The position numbers were made by a program, and so were the translations under genes. The notes beneath the pieces were generated by a model. That model worked only from the letters and a program-made list of their open reading frames with translations. It did not search any database and had not been told where the DNA came from. Positions 1 to 5,704 of a stretch of 8,932 nucleotides of DNA are shown here, piece after piece. The stretch's first letter is position 1. Every line of letters starts with the position of its first letter. The stretch covers positions 1-8,932 of the forward strand of contig CAKVEY010000039.1 in NCBI GenBank assembly GCA_934746185.1. The letters run 5' to 3'. Origin of the DNA: an uncultured Clostridia bacterium (GTDB lineage: Bacteria; Bacillota; Clostridia; Christensenellales; UBA1242).

Positions 1-542
1 ACACTTTCACCTAATATTTTTCTTATATTTTTTAAAGGAAGTTCGTTTAAATATGGTGCTTTAAAAGTATTTTTAAAGTCGTTATCTATTAGTTTAATTG
101 TTTCAATTTTATTTTGTGCATTAAATAAAACTACATTTGTCCCAAGTAGTTTTGATAGTTTTTCTACATCTATTTGCGTTTTGGTTTTTTTTAGTTCGTT
201 TGCAAAATTTAAACAAACTTTCATTTTTTTGCCTAATTGTAATAACTCTAATGTTAAATATAAATTTCGAGATAAATTATTAGCGTCTAATAAATTTATA
301 ACTTTATCACTACTATTATAAATATAATCTCTTGCGATTTCTTCTTCAAACGAATAACTTGATAAAGAATATAATCCAGGTAAATCGACAATTATATTCT
401 CTTCACCATTCAATTTATACTTTTTTTCTAAATAATCTACTGTAACGCCGTGCCAATTGCCCACGTGTTCATTACTTAATGTTAGCGAATTTAAAAATGT
501 CGTTTTACCAACATTAGGATTTCCACACAAAATATGTTTCAT
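1..542 (-). CDS. feoB: Ferrous iron transport protein B, N-terminal G domain (partial)
   Basis: FeoB is the inner-membrane Fe2+ transporter with a cytosolic N-terminal G protein domain. Only the first 180 residues are in the window; the membrane part lies beyond base 1. I translated from the ATG at 542-540, which overlaps the feoA stop as ATGA and follows AAGGAG with 8 bases spacing. Visible: G1 GNPNVGKTT (7-15), switch I HVGNWHGVTVD (26-36) with Thr34, G3 DLPG (53-56), and the family-typical LLDANNLSRNLYLTLELLQLG (84-104, approximate). Odd points: switch I has His31 where the family normally has Pro, the G4 site reads NFAN (112-115) instead of NxxD, and the G5 region reads FNAQN instead of an SA-type motif. 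Family assignment is secure; nucleotide preference is open. Confidence 0.93.
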   Translation of the reverse strand, partial: MKHILCGNPNVGKTTFLNSLTLSNEHVGNWHGVTVDYLEKKYKLNGEENIIVDLPGLYSLSSYSFEEEIARDYIYNSSDKVINLLDANNLSRNLYLTLELLQLGKKMKVCLNFANELKKTKTQIDVEKLSKLLGTNVVLFNAQNKIETIKLIDNDFKNTFKAPYLNELPLKNIRKILGES

Positions 543-793
543 AATTTGCTCTCCTTATTTGGAGTTACTTCTATTAAACTAACTACGCTTTTTCTTAACG
601 CTAAAATATATCCCCTAATTTCAATCAAATAACTTTTCTTCAAACTAGAAATATTTAAAATTCTAACTAATGTTCCCTTTGTAAAGCCAAGTTCTAACAA
701 ACGATTTTTTAATTTTAAATTACCACTAACACTTGTTATATAACCACACTCGTTTGCTTTTAAATTAGTTAAATTTATTACATTATTCTGCAT
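539..793 (-). CDS. feoA: Ferrous iron transport protein A (SH3-like)
   Basis: FeoA is the small cytosolic SH3-fold partner of FeoB. The 84-residue product is normal in length and carries the family signature RLLELGFTKGTLVRI (31-45) followed by EIRGYILALRKS (58-69). It is the first gene of the feoAB pair and overlaps feoB by four bases (ATGA), so the two are translationally coupled. The ATG at 793-791 is the only sensible start: the conserved region begins soon after it and an in-frame stop lies upstream. No Shine-Dalgarno sequence precedes this ATG, unlike feoB. The start codon sits at the outer end of the 791-836 inverted repeat, so expression is probably metal-controlled at the DNA level (inference). 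Confidence 0.93.
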   Translation of the reverse strand: MQNNVINLTNLKANECGYITSVSGNLKLKNRLLELGFTKGTLVRILNISSLKKSYLIEIRGYILALRKSVVSLIEVTPNKESKL

Positions 794-836
794 AATATAA
801 CATATTTGGTTTATTTAAAAAATATGTTATAATATG
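791..836. promoter_or_regulatory. Inverted repeat, candidate operator shared by feoA and the divergent small gene
   Basis: Left arm 791-807 and right arm 820-836 are complementary at 16 of 17 positions (mismatch 795/832), separated by 12 bases; the core is ATAACATATT (797-806) against AATATGTTAT (821-830). The right side also holds two AATATGT copies ten bases apart (821, 831). The element overlaps candidate promoters in both directions and includes the feoA start codon. It resembles a two-site operator. An iron regulator of the Fur or DtxR type is a reasonable guess from the feo context, but the sequence is not an obvious consensus box for either. Confidence 0.6.
806..833 (+). promoter_or_regulatory. 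Candidate promoter for the small Cys-rich gene
   Basis: A perfect -10 TATAAT (828-833) is preceded by TTGGTT (806-811) with 16 bases spacing. The -10 is inside the right arm of the inverted repeat. The transcript would have a leader of about 95 bases before the ATG at 937. A second TATAAT at 857-862 has no convincing -35. Confidence 0.45.
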
Positions 837-840
837 TAAA
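812..840 (-). promoter_or_regulatory. Candidate feoAB promoter
   Basis: On the minus strand TTTACA (840-835) is followed after 17 bases by TAAATA (817-812). Initiation would fall near 805-807, leaving a leader of only about 12-15 bases without a ribosome binding site. The -10 lies in the spacer of the inverted repeat and the -35 overlaps its right arm, so a bound repressor would block it. Confidence 0.45.
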
Positions 841-891
841 ATTTACCAATTATATTTATAATAAAATTTACTCATATTCACAAACTAACTA

Positions 892-913
892 TGTAAAGAA
901 AAATCTCTTTACA
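892..913 (+). promoter_or_regulatory. Leader hairpin before the small Cys-rich gene
   Basis: TGTAAAGA (892-899) pairs perfectly with TCTTTACA (906-913) around a 6-base loop. It ends 6 bases before the AGGAGGTG ribosome binding site (920-927). It has no U-tract, so it is not a terminator; it could be a leader structure or a protein-binding dyad. Confidence 0.4.
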
Positions 914-936
914 ATTTATAGGAGGTGAAAACTATT

Positions 937-1128
937 ATGATGAGAAGAAAAAACAATAGTGCAGAAACAAGAAATTGCTCTAACTGTGGTTGTGATCACT
1001 GCGACCATTGTGGCAAGAGTAAAACTGCTACTAAATCAAATCAAGTAGAAACTAGTAGAAGTGCTGGTAAAAGAGCCAAAACTACTACTACAAGAAGTAA
1101 AACTACTCGAAACAAAAATAGTAAATAG
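937..1128 (+). CDS. Small Cys/His-rich basic protein, unknown function
   Basis: I do not recognise a named family. The 63-residue product starts MMRRKNN, has a compact cluster CSNCGCDHCDHC (14-25: C-x2-C-x-C-x2-C-x2-C with two His), then a tail (27-63) rich in Lys, Arg, Thr and Ser with 12 basic residues and one acidic. The cluster could bind zinc, iron or an Fe-S centre; the tail looks disordered and could bind nucleic acid. There is no membrane segment or signal peptide. The start at 937 is chosen because AGGAGGTG (920-927) ends 9 bases before it; ATG 940 is a close alternative. Coding is supported by the strong ribosome binding site and a terminator right after the stop. It is divergent from feoAB and may share its operator. 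Firmicutes often carry a small FeoB-associated Cys-rich protein, but that family has an N-terminal membrane helix, absent here. Confidence 0.75.
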   Translation: MMRRKNNSAETRNCSNCGCDHCDHCGKSKTATKSNQVETSRSAGKRAKTTTTRSKTTRNKNSK

Positions 1129-1134
1129 TTTTCA

Positions 1135-1168
1135 AAAAAAGAGAAGGTCATCAAAACTTCTCTTTTTT
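1135..1168. terminator. Bidirectional intrinsic terminator
   Basis: AAAAAAGAGAAG (1135-1146) pairs with CTTCTCTTTTTT (1157-1168) across a 10-base loop. The GAGAAG/CTTCTC core is flanked by A- and T-tracts on either side, so it can end the small plus-strand gene (stop 1128) and also the convergent asp23-fakA transcript (stop 1247). Confidence 0.85.
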
Positions 1169-1246
1169 CGTTTATTTTTAAATTAATTCCAACAAAAATT
1201 CTTTCAAAAAATTGATTAAAAGTTATACAAATAAATTTTTATAATA

Positions 1247-2875
1247 TTATTCCATACTAATTAAATAGTAGTAAACTGGTTGACCACCAAATAGAACTGT
1301 AATTTCTTTATCTGGATAAATTCCCGCCAATTTATCTTGAAGAGCGTAAGCATCTTCTTCCTTAACATCATTACCAAAGAATAAAGTTAAATTTATGCAA
1401 TCTTCTGCAACACATTTATCTAATAAACTGATAACTGTTTCTTCAATAGTCTTTCCTTTTGTTAAAATACTGCTATCATTTAAACCGATAATATCGCCTT
1501 TTGCAATTTGAATACCATCTACATTAGTATTTCTTACAGCGTAAGTTACGCTTGCAGATTTTACAGTAGTTAGTGCGTCATTTAACGCTTCAGTATTTTC
1601 TTCAACAGTCGCTTCTGGATTAAAAGATAAGCAAGCACTCATACCTTCGGCAATATTTCGTGAAGGAATAACAATTAAATTTTTGTTTGTTAATTGTTTC
1701 GCTTGTTCGCACGCTAAAATAATATTTTTATTGTTAGGTAAAATAAAGATATTTTTAGCATTAACGCTATCTACGGCTTTTAAAATATCATCAGCAGATG
1801 GGTTCATAGTTTGACCACCTTCTAAAACATAATCTACGCCTAAATCTTTAAATACTGAAACAACGCCAGTTCCTGCACAAACTGAAATTAAGCCAAAGTC
1901 TTTCATTTCAGCAAGCATTTTTTGTTTTTTAAGTTCACGGTTTTCTTCTAGCATATTTTCTATCTTCATATTAAATAATTCGCCTAGTTCTAGTCCGTAA
2001 GCTAGTGCCTTATTTGGTTCGTTTGTATGAACGTGAACTTTTATTAAACTTAAATCACCTATACAAATAACAGAATCACCTATTTCCATAAGTTTTTCTC
2101 TTAATTTATCAATATCGCTTAAAGTTGTTTTATTTTTAATTTGAATAACCATAAATTCAGTACAATAAGCAAATTGAATATCAGCTAAGTCCATTAGGTT
2201 AATTTCTGCGTTACTTTTAACAACAGGTGCAGCATCTTCTAATTTAAACTCAAAACTTTCTTCATTAGTTAAAAGTTTATAAAAGGCTGTAAAGATAATC
2301 ATTAATCCTTGACCACCACTATCTACAACGTTTGCCTTTTTAAGTACTGGCAAAAGTTCAGGAGTCATTTGAAGTGCTTGTTCGCCCTCATCTACAACAC
2401 CTTTTAAAAATTCTTCTATTGATTGTGATTTTTTACTTAATCTTGTTGCTGCTTCACTCATCATTCTTATAACTGTAAGAATAGTACCTTCTTTTGGTTT
2501 AGTAACAGCTTTATAAGCAACTTCTGCACCACTATTAATAGCCTTTGCAAAATTTTTGATAGTTATTTCTTTTTCATTTGCAAGTGCAATGCACATACCT
2601 TTTAAAATTTGTGATAATATAACACCACTATTACCCCTAGCACCCCGTAAAGCGCCTTTTTGAATGGCTTCACACAAACTATCTAAATTATTATTTGGAC
2701 ACGCATTAACTTCTTTACAAGCACTGTTAAGCGTCATACTCATATTTGTTCCTGTATCTCCATCTGGCACTGGAAATACATTCAAACTATCTACATACTC
2801 CCTATTTTCTTCTAAAACTTTTCCACCTGCAAGAATCATTTTTCTAAAGGTGGCACCATTTATACTCTTTTGCAT
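1247..2875 (-). CDS. fakA: Fatty acid kinase subunit A (DhaL/DAK2 domain, YloV family)
   Basis: FakA is the ATP-binding subunit of fatty acid kinase; it phosphorylates fatty acids held by FakB (DegV-family) proteins, feeding exogenous acids into phospholipid synthesis. The 542-residue product has a normal full length. The N-terminal DhaL domain (about 1-200) shows NVFPVPDGDTGTNMS (32-46) with the Mg/ATP Asp residues, GARGNSGVILSQ (78-89), KEGTILTV (128-135) and DSGGQG (185-190). A middle domain carries YCTEFMV and KVHVHTNEP, and a C-terminal domain begins near GLISVCAGTGV. ATG 2875 is chosen because the family starts just before the INGxxF motif. TTG 2881 is closer to the AGGGGGA ribosome binding site (6 rather than 12 bases) and is a real alternative, adding two residues. 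It lies 36 bases after asp23. No fakB is in the window. Confidence 0.93.
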   Translation of the reverse strand: MQKSINGATFRKMILAGGKVLEENREYVDSLNVFPVPDGDTGTNMSMTLNSACKEVNACPNNNLDSLCEAIQKGALRGARGNSGVILSQILKGMCIALANEKEITIKNFAKAINSGAEVAYKAVTKPKEGTILTVIRMMSEAATRLSKKSQSIEEFLKGVVDEGEQALQMTPELLPVLKKANVVDSGGQGLMIIFTAFYKLLTNEESFEFKLEDAAPVVKSNAEINLMDLADIQFAYCTEFMVIQIKNKTTLSDIDKLREKLMEIGDSVICIGDLSLIKVHVHTNEPNKALAYGLELGELFNMKIENMLEENRELKKQKMLAEMKDFGLISVCAGTGVVSVFKDLGVDYVLEGGQTMNPSADDILKAVDSVNAKNIFILPNNKNIILACEQAKQLTNKNLIVIPSRNIAEGMSACLSFNPEATVEENTEALNDALTTVKSASVTYAVRNTNVDGIQIAKGDIIGLNDSSILTKGKTIEETVISLLDKCVAEDCINLTLFFGNDVKEEDAYALQDKLAGIYPDKEITVLFGGQPVYYYLISME

Positions 2876-2911
2876 ACGCAAAGTAATTCCCCCTAAAAAC
2901 AATAAAAAAGA

Positions 2912-3262
2912 CTAAACCCTAACTCCAAGAACATTAACATTCACGCTATCTACAATCATACCTGTAAATTTTTCGATTGAATATTTAATAGAACTTTTTA
3001 AAGATTCAGCTACTGCGTTAATTGAAACGCCATATTTTAATATAACATATAAATCAATATAAATTTTGTTATCTACAGTTAAAACTTTTACGCCTTTGTT
3101 TTTACTCTTTTTTCTAAATAGTTCGTGCAAATTATCGCTAAACTTTTTAGCGACCAAATCTACTACACCATAACAATCCAAAGCAACCTTTCCACAAACG
3201 CTTTCAATGGCTTCTTCGGTGATAGTTATTTTACCATAAGAATTTGAAGTATTAACTGGCAT
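2912..3262 (-). CDS. asp23: Asp23/YloU family protein
   Basis: This 116-residue protein belongs to the Asp23/Gls24 (YloU) family of cell-envelope stress-associated cytosolic proteins; the exact biochemical role is not settled. Family features are YGKITITEEAIESVCGKVA near the N-terminus, GVKVLTVDNKIYIDLYVILKY in the middle (both quoted approximately), and a C-terminus ending VDSVNVNVLGVRV. The ATG at 3262 is preceded by GGAG with 6 bases spacing; the TTG at 3274 is part of that same ribosome binding site region and is rejected. asp23 immediately before fakA is a widespread Firmicutes arrangement, and the pair is likely co-transcribed from the promoter upstream of 3320. Confidence 0.9.
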   Translation of the reverse strand: MPVNTSNSYGKITITEEAIESVCGKVALDCYGVVDLVAKKFSDNLHELFRKKSKNKGVKVLTVDNKIYIDLYVILKYGVSINAVAESLKSSIKYSIEKFTGMIVDSVNVNVLGVRV

Positions 3263-3322
3263 AACTTTCTCCAACCTAAATTTATTACATAAAAAATAAA
3301 AAATTTAATATATAATATAATT

Positions 3323-3351
3323 ATATTACACAATTTTTAATTTAAAATCAA
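3323..3351 (-). promoter_or_regulatory. Candidate asp23-fakA promoter
   Basis: On the minus strand TTGATT (3351-3346), 17 bases, TAATAT (3328-3323). A TATAAT also occurs at 3325-3320 inside a 16-base AT palindrome (3313-3328), so the exact -10 register is uncertain. It gives a leader of roughly 55 bases. Confidence 0.4.
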
Positions 3352-3409
3352 TATTTTTAGTCATTTTTTTAAAAATATTTTTAAAATTTTAATATTTTTT
3401 TAAAAACAC

Positions 3410-3438
3410 TTGCAAATTTTGTTTTTATATGATAAACT
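3410..3438 (+). promoter_or_regulatory. rpmB promoter with extended -10 and upstream A/T tracts
   Basis: TTGCAA (3410-3415), 17 bases, TAAACT (3433-3438), with TG at 3430-3431 giving an extended -10. About 60 bases of alternating A- and T-runs (3350-3409) lie directly upstream and could act as an UP element, fitting a highly expressed ribosomal protein gene. Confidence 0.6.
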
Positions 3439-3480
3439 AACATAGTCAAAATTTTAAATATTACTTAAAGGAGTTTATAT

Positions 3481-3660
3481 ATGAGTAGAGTTTGCAGTAT
3501 TTGTGGAAAAGGCAAAATGAAAGGTAATTTAGTTAGCCACTCTAATATTAAAACAAACAAACATTACAATGCTAATGTTCAAAAAGTTAAAATAGATGTA
3601 GATGGCACTACTAAAAGTGAATATGTTTGCACTAAATGTATAAAAACATTAAAAGCATAA
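3481..3660 (+). CDS. rpmB: Ribosomal protein bL28, zinc-ribbon form
   Basis: A 59-residue ribosomal protein of the large subunit. It reads MSRVCSICGKGKMKGNLVSH at the start, with two Cys pairs, CSIC (5-8) and CTKC (50-53), marking the zinc-binding form. The family-typical segment SHSNIKTNKHYNANVQKVK follows (19 onward). The start has AAGGAG (3468-3473) 7 bases upstream. It is a single-gene unit with its own promoter and terminator, transcribed against its neighbours spoVM and asp23; the same orientation pattern occurs in Bacillus subtilis. Confidence 0.96.
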   Translation: MSRVCSICGKGKMKGNLVSHSNIKTNKHYNANVQKVKIDVDGTTKSEYVCTKCIKTLKA

Positions 3661-3669
3661 TTAAAAAAT

Positions 3670-3698
3670 AAAATCGCAACTTTGGTTGCGATTTTTTT
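3670..3698 (+). terminator. rpmB terminator, possibly bidirectional
   Basis: An 11-base-pair stem AAAATCGCAAC (3670-3680) / GTTGCGATTTT (3685-3695) with a TTTG loop, followed by T-rich sequence to 3698. The opposite strand also has a T-rich run after the stem (3661-3673), so it may end the convergent rnhB-to-spoVM transcript too. Confidence 0.9.
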
Positions 3699-3747
3699 AT
3701 GTATTTAATTTTAATTATTTTTTCATTTATTTACTTTTTTAATTTCT

Positions 3748-3828
3748 TTACTCCCCTTTTAATTGTTTACGAAAAATTATCTTTAAAAGTGGAACTAAAA
3801 ATTTTGGTGCTTTAACGCAAATAATCAT
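3748..3828 (-). CDS. spoVM: SpoVM-like sporulation peptide, 26 residues
   Basis: SpoVM is a tiny amphipathic helical peptide that sits on the convex forespore membrane and anchors the SpoIVA coat base during endospore formation. This frame encodes 26 residues, the same length as Bacillus subtilis SpoVM, beginning MIICVKAPKFLVPLLK. The VKxPKFL core (5-11) matches the IKLPKFL core of SpoVM, followed by an alternating hydrophobic/basic helix (LLKIIFRKQLK). GGGAGGA (3842-3836) lies 7 bases before the ATG, a near-ideal ribosome binding site. It begins 32 bases after rpe and lies next to convergent rpmB, exactly where spoVM is found in Bacillus. Unusual: Pro13 replaces a glycine of the Bacillus protein. 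The gene is short enough to be missed by gene callers. Confidence 0.87.
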   Translation of the reverse strand: MIICVKAPKFLVPLLKIIFRKQLKGE

Positions 3829-3860
3829 ATTAAAATCCTCCCAGTTAATTTATAATATGA

Positions 3861-4499
3861 TTATTTTCTTAAATTGGTTATAAATTCTTGTTTGTTATTT
3901 GCTTTATAGAAACTTCCACCAACTACAACTATATCTACACCTAGTTCTTTTAGTTTTGTAGAATTTTCTAAGTTTACTCCACCATCAACTTCAATTAATT
4001 TATCTTTTAAAAGTTCTTTGGCTTTTACTATTTTGTCAAAAGTAGAATCTATAAAAGTTTGACCATACTTTCCTATTTCTACACTCATAATTAATAATAA
4101 ATCAAAATAATTTTTATAAAGTTCAATTTCTTCTACTTGAGTTTTAGGATATATTGCAAGACCTACAATAACGCCACGATTTTTTAAATAAGTTAGAGTA
4201 TCAATAAGTTGCAATTTATCTTTAAATGCTTCATAATGAATTGAAACAATATTTGCTCCACTATCGCAATAATTTTTAACAATGTTTTTAGGTTCGTTTA
4301 TCATTAAATGGCAATCTAAAAACAAAGTTGTTTTACTGTTTATTTTTTCTAATGTTTTATAGTCAAAAGTTTTATTTTCCGTTAAACTTCCGTCCATAAT
4401 ATCTATATGCAAAAAATCCGTGCCACTATTAATTATTTCTGGCAAATTTTTTATAATATTATCATTATAAGGTAAACTTGAAACTGATGATTTAATCAT
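3861..4499 (-). CDS. rpe: Ribulose-phosphate 3-epimerase
   Basis: Rpe interconverts D-ribulose 5-phosphate and D-xylulose 5-phosphate in the pentose phosphate pathway. The 212-residue TIM barrel has all four metal ligands: His31 and Asp33 (HIDIMDG), His64 (DCHLMI) and Asp172 (VDGGVN). Two loops differ from the usual sequences: MSVEIGKYGQ (139-147) where most have MSVNPGFGGQ, and VVGGSFYK (192-199) where most have AGSAIF, both near the phosphate site. The ATG at 4499 overlaps the rsgA end by 8 bases and has GGAG 8 bases upstream. rpe after rsgA is the common Firmicutes order. Epimerases for other sugar phosphates (allulose 6-phosphate type) are related, so substrate is likely but not certain. 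Confidence 0.87.
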   Translation of the reverse strand: MIKSSVSSLPYNDNIIKNLPEIINSGTDFLHIDIMDGSLTENKTFDYKTLEKINSKTTLFLDCHLMINEPKNIVKNYCDSGANIVSIHYEAFKDKLQLIDTLTYLKNRGVIVGLAIYPKTQVEEIELYKNYFDLLLIMSVEIGKYGQTFIDSTFDKIVKAKELLKDKLIEVDGGVNLENSTKLKELGVDIVVVGGSFYKANNKQEFITNLRK

Positions 4500-5343
4500 A
4501 TCTATTACTCCAACTATTATTTCGTTCTAAAAATATTTGTTTATATCTTTCATATCTATTTTTATCAATATTTTTATTATTTATAACATTGCATTTGTCC
4601 CCTTCAAAAATATGATTACAATTAGAATAAGTGCAACTAATTCCGTCAAATTCTTGATAATAATTTTTAATTAAATTTGGGGCTAAATTAAATAAATCTA
4701 TTTTAGAAAATCCTGCTGTATCTAATACAAACGAATTATTATTAATAACAATTAATTCAGCGTTTGTTGTTGTGTTTTTGCCACGCTTTATTTTTTCGCT
4801 TATATCGTCAACTTTATTTTCTAATTTGCAAATTAAATTAAGTAAACTAGTTTTTCCAACCCCACTTTGACCTGCTAAAACTGACTCGTTATTCTCTAAC
4901 AATTTAATTAAACTATCTATATTTATATTTTCTTTAACCGAAATATTTAAAACTTCTACGCCTGAATTAGCATATTCTTTTTTTATGCTTTCATAAAGGC
5001 TATTATCTAACTCACATTTGTTGATTACGATAATAGGTTTAATATTGTTCATTTTAGCATTTATTATTAATTTATCAACTAAAATTAAATCTGGTTTAGG
5101 TTCTTTACAAATTATAATAAAAATTTGACTAACATTTGTAACAAATGGGCGAATTAATTGATTTTTTCTGTCTAGCACTTTATTTATAACATACTCGTTT
5201 GTTTTTTCGTCTAAATAAAATTCAACATTATCACCAACAAAAATTTTAGAAATTTTATTCTTTTTTTGCGAAAAACAGGTGTAATATTTATCACTATACA
5301 CATCAAAAATATTATTTTTTACTTTACAAACTACTCCTTTAAT
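4492..5343 (-). CDS. rsgA: Small-ribosomal-subunit biogenesis GTPase RsgA, probable AUU start
   Basis: RsgA is a circularly permuted GTPase that checks late 30S maturation. From 5343 the product has 283 residues: OB fold (about 1-60, with VGDNVEF), G4 at NKCE (108-111), G1 GQSGVGKTS (158-166), GKNTTT (G2 region), G3 DTAG (208-211), and a zinc site C237-C242-H244-C251. The reading frame is open to an in-frame TGA at 5349. The only ATG/GTG/TTG is GTG 5301, which has no ribosome binding site and would remove the first OB-fold strand. Starting at ATT 5343 restores the family N-terminus (KGVVCKVKNNIFDV) and sits 6 bases after GAGG of GAGGTGA (5353-5347), which overlaps the yraN stop. G4 has Glu for the usual Asp, and G3 has Ala for Pro. 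Function secure; start likely but unproven. Confidence 0.9.
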   Translation of the reverse strand: MKGVVCKVKNNIFDVYSDKYYTCFSQKKNKISKIFVGDNVEFYLDEKTNEYVINKVLDRKNQLIRPFVTNVSQIFIIICKEPKPDLILVDKLIINAKMNNIKPIIVINKCELDNSLYESIKKEYANSGVEVLNISVKENINIDSLIKLLENNESVLAGQSGVGKTSLLNLICKLENKVDDISEKIKRGKNTTTNAELIVINNNSFVLDTAGFSKIDLFNLAPNLIKNYYQEFDGISCTYSNCNHIFEGDKCNVINNKNIDKNRYERYKQIFLERNNSWSNRYD

Positions 5344-5352
5344 ATTTCACCT

Positions 5353-5697
5353 CTAAAACGCATATTTTATATAATTGATTTCGCCACCTAAAACTTCTAA
5401 AACATCAAAACGCACCTTACTAACTAACTTTTTATGTAATATTAAATAAAGTTCGGCAACTTTTCTTATTTTTTGTTGTTTTTTAAAATTAACTGCTTCA
5501 CACGGAAGACCGAACTTTTTTGACGACCTTGATTTTACTTCAATAAAACAAGTTTCGTTATCTTTTTTATTGTAGCAAATTAAATCTATTTCGCCAATTT
5601 TGTTTTTATAATTACGCTCTAAAATTGTTAAACCCTGCTTTTTTAAATAGTCGTATGCTAAACTTTCACCTTTGTTTCCTAATATTTTGTTATCCAT
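5353..5697 (-). CDS. yraN: UPF0102 (YraN) family, predicted restriction-like nuclease fold
   Basis: A 114-residue member of UPF0102, a family with an endonuclease-like fold and no firmly established role. Signature segments are GNKGESLAYDYL, ILERNYKNKIGEIDLIC, CFIEVKSRSS and a C-terminal VRFDVLEV. GEIDLI and EVK give the acidic and Lys residues of the PD-(D/E)xK-like site. ATG 5697 follows AGGGGG (5706-5701) closely, with the ribosome binding site overlapping the rnhB stop; the TTG at 5712 is upstream of that site and rejected. yraN directly after rnhB is the common arrangement and argues for co-transcription. Confidence 0.9.
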   Translation of the reverse strand: MDNKILGNKGESLAYDYLKKQGLTILERNYKNKIGEIDLICYNKKDNETCFIEVKSRSSKKFGLPCEAVNFKKQQKIRKVAELYLILHKKLVSKVRFDVLEVLGGEINYIKYAF

Positions 5698-5704
5698 TTT
5701 CCCC

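Noticed and set aside
925..936. GTG 925 as the start of the Cys-rich gene
   Set aside because: This GTG is part of the AGGAGGTG ribosome binding site that serves ATG 937.
1169..1246. Gap between the terminator and the fakA stop
   Set aside because: Only AT-rich spacer; no small frame with a ribosome binding site on either strand.
2876..2902. Upstream TTG start (2902) for fakA
   Set aside because: It would translate through the AGGGGGA ribosome binding site and add residues not seen in the family.
2664..2915. Plus-strand open frame opposite fakA
   Set aside because: Antisense shadow of a well-supported gene; no ribosome binding site or recognisable protein.
3313..3328. Perfect 16-base AT palindrome upstream of asp23
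   Set aside because: Pure A/T sequence overlapping a -10 region; such palindromes arise easily by chance at this composition.
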